Part shown: piece after piece, positions 24,994-31,943 of the stretch
Position numbering within the stretch: position 1 is the stretch's first letter
Layout of the letters: each line of letters starts with the position of its first letter
NCBI GenBank assembly: GCA_029261965.1
Contig: JAJDAH010000241.1
Span: 1 to 45,647 of the forward strand
Source of the DNA: Polyangiaceae bacterium
Lineage (GTDB): Bacteria; Myxococcota_A; Polyangia; Polyangiales; Polyangiaceae
Direction of reading: 5' to 3'
Length of the DNA stretch: 45,647 nt
Notes under the pieces: model-generated
Databases searched by the model: none
What the model saw: only the letters and a program-made list of their open reading frames with translations
Told to the model about the DNA's origin: nothing
Made by a program: the position numbers and the translations under genes

Positions 24994-25637
24994 GGGAAGT
25001 TGACCGTGCCGTTGCCCGAGAACTTCTCGCCCGCCGCTTCGTACTCGGCGTCCACCGTCACGCTGCCGCCGGTCGGGCTGCCGCCCGAGATCGTCACGTC
25101 GTTGTAGACCGCGTCGACCGACCACGAGACGTTACCCGACGCTCCAGCGCCCTCCGGCAACATCAAGCTGCCCGAGCTGCTGAGCGAGCCACTCATCGAC
25201 GTGTCGGTGACGTTCAAGTCGCACGTCGTGCTCATGTTGAGCGGAGCCACCGGGGACGTGACCACGAAGGTCAGGTCGCAGACGACATTGCCTCCGCCCC
25301 ACGAGATGGTGCCCGACAGGCTGTTCGCTCCCTGCGCACAGTCGGTGAAGTTGCAGCTCATCGCCGTTTCGTCGCACGAGCACGTCCCCTGGGCGGTGCC
25401 CCCCTGGGGCGGGGTGATGATGCCCTGACCAGCCTGGGCGGCGCCCAAAAACTGAAACGCCGCGGCTTCGCCGTTGTTTTGCTCGACGGCGGTGGTCGCG
25501 GCCGAAATCGTCTGTTGAGCGGCGGTCTTGGCCGCTTGCTGGTTCACGTCGGCTTTCTTGCCGCCGCCACCACCCCCGCACGCGGTCGCGAAGACCAGCG
25601 CTGCGAGGCATCCCGCGTATTCAATTCCATGTTTCAT
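24990..25637 (-). CDS. Lipoprotein of unknown function, Gly run after lipobox
   Basis: 215 aa from the ATG at 25637, supported by a GGAGGG ribosome-binding site about 11 bases upstream; an in-frame GTG further upstream adds 42 unlike residues. The signal ends in ALVFATAC, directly followed by six glycines. A helical Gln/Ala-rich segment (QQAAKTAAQQTISAATTAVE) precedes a Cys-containing beta-rich domain (CSCDETAMSCNFTDC, GTISWGGGNVVCDLTFVV, SWSVDAVYNDVTISGG). Not recognised as a family. It is the first gene of the five-gene run that ends at 20970 and it overlaps the metalloprotease start. Confidence 0.8.
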   Translation of the reverse strand: MKHGIEYAGCLAALVFATACGGGGGGKKADVNQQAAKTAAQQTISAATTAVEQNNGEAAAFQFLGAAQAGQGIITPPQGGTAQGTCSCDETAMSCNFTDCAQGANSLSGTISWGGGNVVCDLTFVVTSPVAPLNMSTTCDLNVTDTSMSGSLSSSGSLMLPEGAGASGNVSWSVDAVYNDVTISGGSPTGGSVTVDAEYEAAGEKFSGNGTVNFP

Positions 25638-25798
25638 GAGAAGGACCCTCCGATTTCCCACTCCGGGTTCTGGGTGGAGTGGGGCGAATCGTAGATAGCC
25701 AAGATCCGCGTCCCGACCAAGCGAGTTTCGTCGAACAGGCGCAATTTGAGCATGTGTACTCACTCCCGAGCGGTGACTTTGCTACGCTGGTTTTTCTC

Positions 25799-26785
25799 GT
25801 GACTACCCTCGTCACCGGCGCGACCGGCCACATCGGCAACAACCTCGTGCGCGCCTTGCTCGCGCGCGGTGAAAGGGTGCGCATTCTCCTCCGCCGGACG
25901 AGCCCCCCGCGTGCCATCGAAGGACTCGACGTCGAGCGGGCTTACGGTGATTTGCGCGACGAGCGCTCGCTCGAGAAAGCCGTCAAAGGCTGCGACCGCA
26001 TCTACCACTCCGCGGCGATGATCAGCATTCGCGACACCGACAGTCGCCAGCTCTTCGACGTCAACGTGCTCGGCGCGCGTCGCCTCATGCGCGCCGCTCG
26101 CAGGGCCGGCGTCGAACGCGTCGTGCACACGAGCTCCTTCGGCGCCATTGGCACCAACCCTTCCGGCGCCAGCGACGAAGAATGGACGCTCAGCCCGTTC
26201 GAGCCCGTCATGGCCTACGAACGTTCCAAAGCCCACGCCGAGTGGGAGGTCATGCGGGAGGCCGCCAAAGGCCTCGACGTCGTCATGGTCAATCCGTGCG
26301 CCACCGTTGGCCCCTACGATTTCCGCCCGAGCCTCGTCGGAAAGAGCATTCTCGAATTCGCCGAAGGTCGCCTCTGGGCCTACGTGCCCGGCTCGTTCGA
26401 ATGGGTCCCCATGTGCGACGTCGTCAACGGTCACCTCCTCGCGATGGAGAAGGGCGCCCGCGGCGAGCGGTACCTGCTGAGCGGCGAAGTCTGCAGCATC
26501 GACGAGATCCTCACGTGGCTCAGCGACTTCACTGGACGCCGAAAGCCCCGCCTTCGCATCGCGCCCAAACCCATGCAGGCCATCTCCGTCGTCAAAGACT
26601 GGGTCGAGCGCAAGTACTTCCCGGAGAACGCCCCGAGGTTCAACTACTACTCGATCCGAATCCTCAACAGCGGCAAGCGTGCCGACAACACCAAAGCACG
26701 CACGCAGCTCGGTCTCGAGCCCACGAGTGTGAAGCAAGCGTTCTCGGACACCGTGAGGTGGTTTCGAGACGAGGGCTACCTCTAA
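25799..26785 (+). CDS. NAD-dependent epimerase/dehydratase (extended SDR)
   Basis: 328 aa from a GTG at 25799. The Rossmann motif TGATGHIGNNLVRALL starts at about residue 6, and the catalytic YxxxK is YERSKAHAE. The pattern GLDVERAYGDLRD and NPCATVGPYDFRPS matches dihydroflavonol-reductase/HpnA-like epimerases that act on sugars or sterol-like ketones. A GTG at 25754 could extend the N-terminus by 15 residues, but the chosen start puts the nucleotide-binding motif at the usual position. The divergent lipoprotein gene starts 161 bp away. The TAA stop lies inside the first unit of a tandem array. The substrate is unknown; no sugar-nucleotide genes are adjacent. Confidence 0.9.
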   Translation: MTTLVTGATGHIGNNLVRALLARGERVRILLRRTSPPRAIEGLDVERAYGDLRDERSLEKAVKGCDRIYHSAAMISIRDTDSRQLFDVNVLGARRLMRAARRAGVERVVHTSSFGAIGTNPSGASDEEWTLSPFEPVMAYERSKAHAEWEVMREAAKGLDVVMVNPCATVGPYDFRPSLVGKSILEFAEGRLWAYVPGSFEWVPMCDVVNGHLLAMEKGARGERYLLSGEVCSIDEILTWLSDFTGRRKPRLRIAPKPMQAISVVKDWVERKYFPENAPRFNYYSIRILNSGKRADNTKARTQLGLEPTSVKQAFSDTVRWFRDEGYL

Positions 26786-26912
26786 GGGCAGCCCTACCTC
26801 TAAGGGCAGCCCTACCTCTCCAGGGCAGCCCTACCTCTCCAGGGCAGCCCTACCTCTCCAGGGCAGCCCTACCTCTCCAGGGCAGTCCTACCTCTCCAGG
26901 GCAGCCCTACCT
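26776..26912. repeat. 18/19-bp tandem repeat starting at the epimerase stop codon
   Basis: Two 18-bp units (CTACCTCTAAGGGCAGCC) are followed by five 19-bp units (CTACCTCTCCAGGGCAGCC, one with a T) and a 6-bp partial unit. The first unit contains the last codons and TAA of the epimerase gene; the second repeats the same TAA. Each junction holds the near-palindrome AGGGCAGCCCT, so the RNA could form a chain of small hairpins. The array fills the gap before the convergent PhyH gene. There are no spacers, so it is not a CRISPR array. Confidence 0.95.
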
Positions 26913-26917
26913 GATGC

Positions 26918-27727
26918 TTAGCCCTTCGCCCAATCGAACGCGCGAAATCCGTCGTCTCCGTCCTTCAGCAGGCCACCCGGGTGCTTCTTGTCGATGTGGC
27001 CGATGAGCCCCGCATAGACGCCGTAGCCCACCAGCTCCTGCAAACGCGGCGAGAACTTCTTCGCGATCTCGCGAGGGATGCCGAGTTGTTGGTTCTCTTG
27101 CTGACGGATGTACCCCGCGCAGTAATTCATCGCGATGCCGATGCGCCGCTTGTCGGTCGTATTGGTGCCGCCGCCGTGCCAGAGGCTGCCGTGATAGACC
27201 ATCACGCTGCCGCGCGGCATTGCCGCTGGTACGGTGTCGAGATCCTCACCGTACTCGGGGTTTCTGTCCGACTTGTGAGAACCAGGAACGAGCCGGGTTG
27301 CGCCATTCTCGTCGGTGAAGTCCGTGAACGCCCACATGGTGTTGCACACCGTCGGCACGTGAGGCTTGGGGATCGGAATGAGTTGGTCGTCGGCGTGGAT
27401 CGGCTGCGGTGTTTCGCCCGGGCAGATCGCGATCGACGACAGTGAGGAAACCAAACAACCCGAGTCGAGCACGCGCTCGACTAGCGGCAGAACGTTGTCG
27501 TGAACGGGGACCTTTTCGTAGAGCTCACCGTGAACGAGCAAGTTGTAAATACGAACGGTTTTCCTTCCCTCGAACAGATTGTCGGCGGGCACGATGCCGA
27601 GTTTCTCCTCGAGGCGGTGTAGGTCCTCGTAGACCGCATCCACGAAGTCCAGATCGATGACATTTTCGAGGATGGTGTAACCCTTCTCCTCGATTTCTTT
27701 GGCATGCGCGGCAAAGTCGATCGACAT
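26918..27727 (-). CDS. Phytanoyl-CoA dioxygenase (PhyH) family protein
   Basis: 269 aa from the ATG at 27727, whose product begins like other PhyH proteins (AAHAKEIEEKGYTILENVI). Iron ligands are visible as HxD in QPIHADDQ and a distal His in SLWHGGGTN; the 2-oxoglutarate-binding Arg is probably in KRRIGIAMNY. The family hydroxylates small molecules using Fe(II), O2 and 2-oxoglutarate; the substrate here is unknown. A GTG at 27763 would overlap the upstream stop as GTGA and add 12 residues, so coupling is possible. It follows the Cys-rich protein gene on the same strand and converges on the epimerase across the tandem array. Confidence 0.88.
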   Translation of the reverse strand: MSIDFAAHAKEIEEKGYTILENVIDLDFVDAVYEDLHRLEEKLGIVPADNLFEGRKTVRIYNLLVHGELYEKVPVHDNVLPLVERVLDSGCLVSSLSSIAICPGETPQPIHADDQLIPIPKPHVPTVCNTMWAFTDFTDENGATRLVPGSHKSDRNPEYGEDLDTVPAAMPRGSVMVYHGSLWHGGGTNTTDKRRIGIAMNYCAGYIRQQENQQLGIPREIAKKFSPRLQELVGYGVYAGLIGHIDKKHPGGLLKDGDDGFRAFDWAKG

Positions 27728-27759
27728 CGATGAGACTCTAGTGCATCGATCCGCCGGGA

Positions 27760-28842
27760 TCACCTAGCTTCCAGAATCCGAAAATCCACCAACCGCCGAA
27801 CGTCGGCTTTCGTCAGAGTGACGCCCCGTTTTCCTACGGCTTCGATGGCCTCTTCCGCCGGTCGGCCGTCGAACAAGTGCAGCGCCCCCAACAGGTCCGT
27901 CGGTAGTTCGAGCGCGTCGTCCTGGCTGTAGCCCACGACGAGCGCGCGCTCGCTTCCCGCCTTCGCGATCGTGTAGCTGGTCGCGGCCAGCCGCTCGGGC
28001 AGCTCCTGCGACTGCAGCCGCTCGAACGAACGGCGTGTGTGGAGCGCACGCAGCGCTACGTCGGCGCCGCAGAGCTCCACGACGTCGGCCCAGTCGAGCT
28101 CCTCGACCATTTCGGCGCAGGAAATGAAAAACTCTTCCTCGCGCCCCTCGAACGTGCCCCATCGCCGGCTGTACTCCGCGGGGTCTGGTCTCGACTCGAG
28201 AGCGGCAGCGTCGAGCTCAGCTTCGTTTTCGCTCGGACCCCCTTGGGTGGCGAGCACCTCGATGGCTTCGGACCCCGGGTCGAGCTTCATCACGCAGAAT
28301 CTCGCGACGTCGCGTTCTACGTAGGCGAGCAACCCGCGGAGAGCGGCCCAGAATACCTGCCCGACCGCGCCGCGCATGTGCTTGCAGAAGTAGGTGCTGC
28401 AAACGGCTTCGCGGTGCGCCCAGATGCTGCATTGTCCGCCGTCTTCGTCCACGTAGTGCGGGCAGAGGATCTCGCGGCTTCGGCCGAAGGCTGGTTTCGA
28501 CGTCTGCAAAGTGAGTCGGATGCGCGCCGGTTGCCCTACGCCGACGGGGGTGACGCTGACTTTGGCCCGTATGCGATCGCGCACCGTTTGCTGACCGCGG
28601 TGCAGCGCGTCGTTTCTCAGGATCGCGCCGACGACGAAGTTCGGCAACTCGGGCAGGTACGAGCAGCACTTCACGTTCGGCTGGAACGGCTCGCCGATCT
28701 CCGCCCTTTCGTCGCCACGCGGTTTGCACATCGCGCAGTCCTCGCAGGTCGAACGTTCCTCGGCGGGAATCGGCGCCGCGAGGAGACCGTCGATCCAGCG
28801 CTGGTACAGCGCCGGTAGATTGGCGTGAGGCGTGACGCCCAT
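27760..28842 (-). CDS. Cys-rich cytoplasmic protein, unknown function
   Basis: 360 aa with no signal peptide. The N-terminal half has clustered cysteines: CEDCAMCKP, VKCCSYLPELPNFVVG, CPHYVDEDGGQCSIWAHR and VCSTYFCKHMRG. The spacing is reminiscent of YkgJ-type metal- or iron-sulfur-binding clusters, but I do not claim membership. The C-terminal half is acidic and helical and ends in a segment like a small regulatory or winged-helix domain (GKRGVTLTKADVRRLVDF). It lies directly upstream of the PhyH dioxygenase gene and may assist or partner it. Divergent from a small lipoprotein gene, only 47 bp away. Confidence 0.75.
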   Translation of the reverse strand: MGVTPHANLPALYQRWIDGLLAAPIPAEERSTCEDCAMCKPRGDERAEIGEPFQPNVKCCSYLPELPNFVVGAILRNDALHRGQQTVRDRIRAKVSVTPVGVGQPARIRLTLQTSKPAFGRSREILCPHYVDEDGGQCSIWAHREAVCSTYFCKHMRGAVGQVFWAALRGLLAYVERDVARFCVMKLDPGSEAIEVLATQGGPSENEAELDAAALESRPDPAEYSRRWGTFEGREEEFFISCAEMVEELDWADVVELCGADVALRALHTRRSFERLQSQELPERLAATSYTIAKAGSERALVVGYSQDDALELPTDLLGALHLFDGRPAEEAIEAVGKRGVTLTKADVRRLVDFRILEAR

Positions 28843-28889
28843 GGCTGAAGCATACGCGGCTCCACCTCACTCTGATATGCTCTCTCTCG

Positions 28890-29213
28890 ATGAAACCACG
28901 CTGCGCCGTCGCCGCAATCCTCGCGGCTGTGGCGTTCGCCACGGGTTGCGATGCTGGTGCCAAGGCCCCGCCCGAGCCGCCGTCGTCACCGAAATGTTCG
29001 ACAACGCTTTCGTTCCCCCACGGCCTCGACCAATGCGTGGCCTTCGAGGCCACCGAGTGCCAGAGCGACATCGACTGCGCTCCGGGAAGAAAAGCTTGTT
29101 TCGCCGCGGTCGATAGCACCTGCTCGAAGAAGGCCGGCGGTGCGTGCTTGCCCGCCAAAACGCGATTTCGTGCAGAATGTGTTCGAGGTTGCTGCGAGGG
29201 CGGCCGTTACTAG
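28890..29213 (+). CDS. Small Cys-rich lipoprotein
   Basis: 107 aa. The signal CAVAAILAAVAFATGC gives a lipid-anchored cysteine at about residue 20. The mature part has eight further cysteines (KCSTTLSF, LDQCVAF, TECQSDIDCAPGRKACF, STCSKKAGGACLP, ECVRGCCEG), a disulfide-rich fold of the kind seen in secreted myxobacterial proteins. Function unknown. The TAG stop lies at the boundary of the first two units of a 17-bp tandem array. The upstream region shared with the Cys-rich protein gene is only 47 bp. Confidence 0.75.
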   Translation: MKPRCAVAAILAAVAFATGCDAGAKAPPEPPSSPKCSTTLSFPHGLDQCVAFEATECQSDIDCAPGRKACFAAVDSTCSKKAGGACLPAKTRFRAECVRGCCEGGRY

Positions 29214-29263
29214 AGGGCGGTCCCTAGTAGAGGGCGGTCCCTAGTAAACGGCGGTCTTTCCCA
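29196..29263. repeat. 17-bp tandem repeat at the small lipoprotein stop codon
   Basis: Four units starting at 29196, 29213, 29230 and 29247. The middle two are identical (GAGGGCGGTCCCTAGTA). The first differs and encodes the last residues and most of the TAG stop; the fourth is degenerate. The array begins in the end of the coding sequence and runs into the leader of the next gene. Confidence 0.9.
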
Positions 29264-29332
29264 AAGGGAAGGGTGCGGATCCGAGAGCACCTTGCGGTAT
29301 GCTCATCGGCTCGAAAAACATTGGAGGCGGTG

Positions 29333-29641
29333 GTGAAGACAGACAAGACCCCCATAATCGTGCTGGCAGGACTCGTTGGTGTGCTGCTCGCGTGCAACCA
29401 AGGTGAAGACGAAGCCAAAGCGCTCGAGGACATCCAGACTCGTGCGTGCGCCTGCGCGGATGAAGCCTGCGCTCGCGGTGTGTTCAACGATTTCAAGACG
29501 ACGGTCTCGAAAATCAAGGACAAGCGCGCCTCGAAAGAGAACTACGCGCGCGTGACCGCGGCGACGACCGAGGCGACGAAGTGCTTCATCCAGAAGGGCG
29601 TCAAGCCCAACGAGGTTCTCGAAGCCGCAGGCGCCAAGTAG
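29333..29641 (+). CDS. Small lipoprotein
   Basis: 102 aa from a GTG at 29333 with GGAGG five bases upstream. The signal TPIIVLAGLVGVLLAC is typical of a lipoprotein. The mature part is charged and helical with two cysteine pairs (RACACADEACARG) and a further Cys in ATKCFIQKG. Similar short proteins with a CACxDxxC motif are common as uncharacterised lipoproteins in myxobacteria. Same strand as the preceding Cys-rich lipoprotein; the 17-bp array lies between them. It converges on the TPR-like lipoprotein gene 24 bp away. Confidence 0.75.
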   Translation: MKTDKTPIIVLAGLVGVLLACNQGEDEAKALEDIQTRACACADEACARGVFNDFKTTVSKIKDKRASKENYARVTAATTEATKCFIQKGVKPNEVLEAAGAK

Positions 29642-29665
29642 CGCCCGACCGATCGCGCGGGACGG

Positions 29666-30232
29666 TCAAGGCTTCGGGGCCGGGGGGGCCGGGGGGGCCG
29701 GAGGTTCCGGCGGGGGTGCTGGTGCCGACGTGTCCGGCGCCGGTGCGCCTGGAGCGGGCGCCTCTGGAGCGGGCGCCTCTGGAGCGGGCTCGGCGTCCAC
29801 TGGGTTGCCTTGCTCGTCCACGGTCTTCTTGCGTTCAACGGACGTCGACGCGCTGTCGTCGAAGCCACTCTCTGCTCCGCCGTACCAGTCCTTGTTGAGA
29901 TCGTCGAGCGCCGCTTCGAGCCGTTGCTTCCACTGCTCGCTCAGCCCGCCGGGGTGCTCCTGCTCGACAGCCTTTGCCAGGGCGAGCCAATGGCGCGCGT
30001 CGAACCGAAATCCGAGGCGGTAGTCCGTCATCCCCCGCAAGTACGAGTAGCGAGCCTGGTCGTCGTAGTCGAGCGAATCAATGTCGGCCCCGAGGGCGCG
30101 CCAAATGGCGAGCGCTCGCTCGTACTCGTTTTCCTCGTACAAGCGCTGGCCGCGATTGAGACCTTCGGTGTAAGTCGCGCAGCCCCCAATCAGCAGGGCG
30201 CAGGCGACGGCAGTCCAGACCTTCAGGCGCAT
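29666..30232 (-). CDS. TPR-like lipoprotein with Pro/Ala-rich tail
   Basis: 188 aa from the ATG at 30232; a GTG at 30241 would add three residues. The signal LKVWTAVACALLIGGC ends in a lipobox. Helical repeats follow (LNRGQRLYEENEYERALAIW, YLRGMTDYRLGFRFDARHWL), consistent with one or two TPR units for protein contact. The C-terminal about 50 residues are Pro/Ala/Glu-rich, built from a 15-bp DNA repeat (29748-29790) encoding PEAPA; such tails may cross the peptidoglycan. A 9-bp-stem hairpin lies just upstream of the start. Function unknown. Confidence 0.8.
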   Translation of the reverse strand: MRLKVWTAVACALLIGGCATYTEGLNRGQRLYEENEYERALAIWRALGADIDSLDYDDQARYSYLRGMTDYRLGFRFDARHWLALAKAVEQEHPGGLSEQWKQRLEAALDDLNKDWYGGAESGFDDSASTSVERKKTVDEQGNPVDAEPAPEAPAPEAPAPGAPAPDTSAPAPPPEPPAPPAPPAPKP

Positions 30233-30247
30233 GGGGTGCACAGCCTA

Positions 30248-30269
30248 GCCTCCCGGGGGGCCGGGAGGC
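30248..30269. promoter_or_regulatory. 9-bp-stem hairpin in the TPR-lipoprotein leader
   Basis: Perfect arms GCCTCCCGG (30248-30256) and CCGGGAGGC (30261-30269) enclose a 4-base loop, 15 bases upstream of the lipoprotein start on the minus strand. It could be an RNA hairpin affecting translation or a protein-binding site; the divergent TetR gene starts 168 bp away. Confidence 0.5.
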
Positions 30270-30437
30270 AACATGGCTCGCCTGCTCTTGGCGGGGGCCG
30301 CATGCCTCGAAAATCAGGCGTATTTCGGGCGCGAAGCCGCCTGCCGGCGTTAGCCCCGACGCCCGGGGTCCCACCGTGCGCCCCGCGAATCAGCCCCGTT
30401 GCGGCCCCGAAACATGGGCCGGCGCAACCTTCCCCGC

Positions 30438-31103
30438 ATGACCGCCCGTGCGGCTGAAGCGCTGGACGACGCCCCCTTCTCGCGGCCCACGGGTCGTCCC
30501 GTTGCCGAACGCATTCTGCGTGTCGCCTCGAAACTGTTCGGTGAGCAGGGTTTTTCGCGAGTCTCACTCGCGGAAATCGGCCGGGCTGTGGGCCAGAGCG
30601 AAGGTGGCATCCATCGCCACTTCACCAGCAAGAAGTCCCTCATCGCCGCCATCGAGGAGCGCTTTCGCGTACAGTTTGAACTCCGCCTACGCGAAGCCAT
30701 CGCCGTTTCCACCACCGGGGTCACGCAGCTGCTTCAGACGGCGCGCCGCGTTTGGACCGAGCCGTCGACGACCTCGCTTCGGACGCAGCTCTGGAGCGAA
30801 GCCGGTCGCGACCGACTCGTGCGCGAGCGAATGCTCCGTCGGCGCCGCGTCGCCCGGGTGCTCCTCGCGGATGCCATCTCGGTTCATCGCTCGGACGGCC
30901 GCGCCACTACCGTCGGACTCGACGCGCTTGCCTACCTGGTCACTGCCGTCTTAGACGGGCTCAGCATCTCCGAGCAGGTCGAACCGGACGTCGGCGGCGA
31001 TGCTTTCGAGCTGTTCGTTCGCCTGGTCGCCCGCGCCGTCGGCGAAGATACCCAGAGCGAAACCCGACTCAGGGCGGCAGCGCTGCTCTCCACGGGCGAG
31101 TAG
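30438..31103 (+). CDS. TetR family transcriptional regulator
   Basis: 221 aa from the ATG at 30438; upstream in-frame starts (30414 ATG, 30399 TTG) add basic residues and cannot be excluded. The N-terminal helix-turn-helix is clear: ERILRVASKLFGEQGFSRVS, then LAEIGRAVGQSEGGIHRHF, where GGIHRHF replaces the usual GALYYHF. The ligand-binding domain is the Arg-rich C-terminal part. TetR proteins usually repress a neighbouring gene; candidates are the convergent SDR gene, whose stop is directly adjacent, or its own promoter. Two convergent stops without a gap mean no terminator separates the genes. Confidence 0.9.
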   Translation: MTARAAEALDDAPFSRPTGRPVAERILRVASKLFGEQGFSRVSLAEIGRAVGQSEGGIHRHFTSKKSLIAAIEERFRVQFELRLREAIAVSTTGVTQLLQTARRVWTEPSTTSLRTQLWSEAGRDRLVRERMLRRRRVARVLLADAISVHRSDGRATTVGLDALAYLVTAVLDGLSISEQVEPDVGGDAFELFVRLVARAVGEDTQSETRLRAAALLSTGE

Positions 31104-31916
31104 TCAATCCGCCACGCGGATCTTCGAGCTCTGGCGTTGCATCAAGCTCAATGCAGCTCTCTGCGGGATCAATCGCGCTACCGCTGCGATTGCCTGGTTC
31201 ACCGGTCCATTCACCAACACGGGGTTCTTTTTCATCACCGCGTCGTACCCCTGCTCGGCAACCGTGCGCGCGTCCATCCACATGAACTTTGGCAGCTTGC
31301 TCACCAGGCTCCGGTTGCCGAGCACGTCGTGAAACTCGCTATAGGTAAAGCCTGGACACACCGCGCAAACGTTCACGTCGTCGTCCGCATGCTCGAGGTA
31401 CATCGACTCGGAAAACTTGATGACAAACGACTTCGAGGCGGAATACAGCGTGTGCCCCGCCGACCCGGGTGAGAGCCCCGCGAGGGACGACACGTTGATG
31501 ATGCGCCCGTAGCCCCTCTCGGTCATGCCCGCCTCGAAGAGGTAGCTCAGGTGCACCACCGCCGTGACCATCACCTGCAGAAAGTCTGCGTGCACCTCCC
31601 ACGGCGAGCTCCCCAAAAATCCACCGACCCCGTACCCCGCGTTGTTCACCAGCGCGTCGACCTGGATCTCGCGCTGCTGCATCTCCTCGAAGAGCTTCAC
31701 TGGCGCGTCCGGCCGCGCCAGATCCGCGGCGACGACGGTGGCTTGCACGTCGTATTCTCCGGCGATCGCGTCGGCAAGCTTTGTCAGTCGTTCCTCTCGC
31801 CGCGCTGTCAGAACGACGTCGAAGCCGTTCGAAGCAAACACCCGAGCGAACTGCTCGCCAATGCCGGCGCTCGCACCGGTGATCAACGCCGTTCGGCCCT
31901 TACCTTCTTGGCTCAT
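31104..31916 (-). CDS. Short-chain dehydrogenase/reductase (SDR)
   Basis: 270 aa. The cofactor motif TGASAGIGEQFARVFA, the NNAGYG segment and the catalytic YSASK with the serine in INVSSLAG are all present in classical SDR order. The length is normal. The residue after the second beta strand (TARREERL) suggests NADP(H) preference. The C-terminal part (NPVLVNGPVNQAIAAVARL) resembles the SDR group annotated as DltE/YqjQ-like acyl or fatty-ketone reductases. The stop is immediately adjacent to the convergent TetR stop. The upstream neighbour on the same strand is the pectinacetylesterase-like gene, which ends 27 bp before the SDR start. Confidence 0.92.
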   Translation of the reverse strand: MSQEGKGRTALITGASAGIGEQFARVFASNGFDVVLTARREERLTKLADAIAGEYDVQATVVAADLARPDAPVKLFEEMQQREIQVDALVNNAGYGVGGFLGSSPWEVHADFLQVMVTAVVHLSYLFEAGMTERGYGRIINVSSLAGLSPGSAGHTLYSASKSFVIKFSESMYLEHADDDVNVCAVCPGFTYSEFHDVLGNRSLVSKLPKFMWMDARTVAEQGYDAVMKKNPVLVNGPVNQAIAAVARLIPQRAALSLMQRQSSKIRVAD

Positions 31917-31943
31917 GGCGGCGAGCCTAGCGCAGCCCGTCGC

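Noticed and set aside
26776-26912. CRISPR array
   Set aside because: Units are directly adjacent with no spacers and no cas genes are near.
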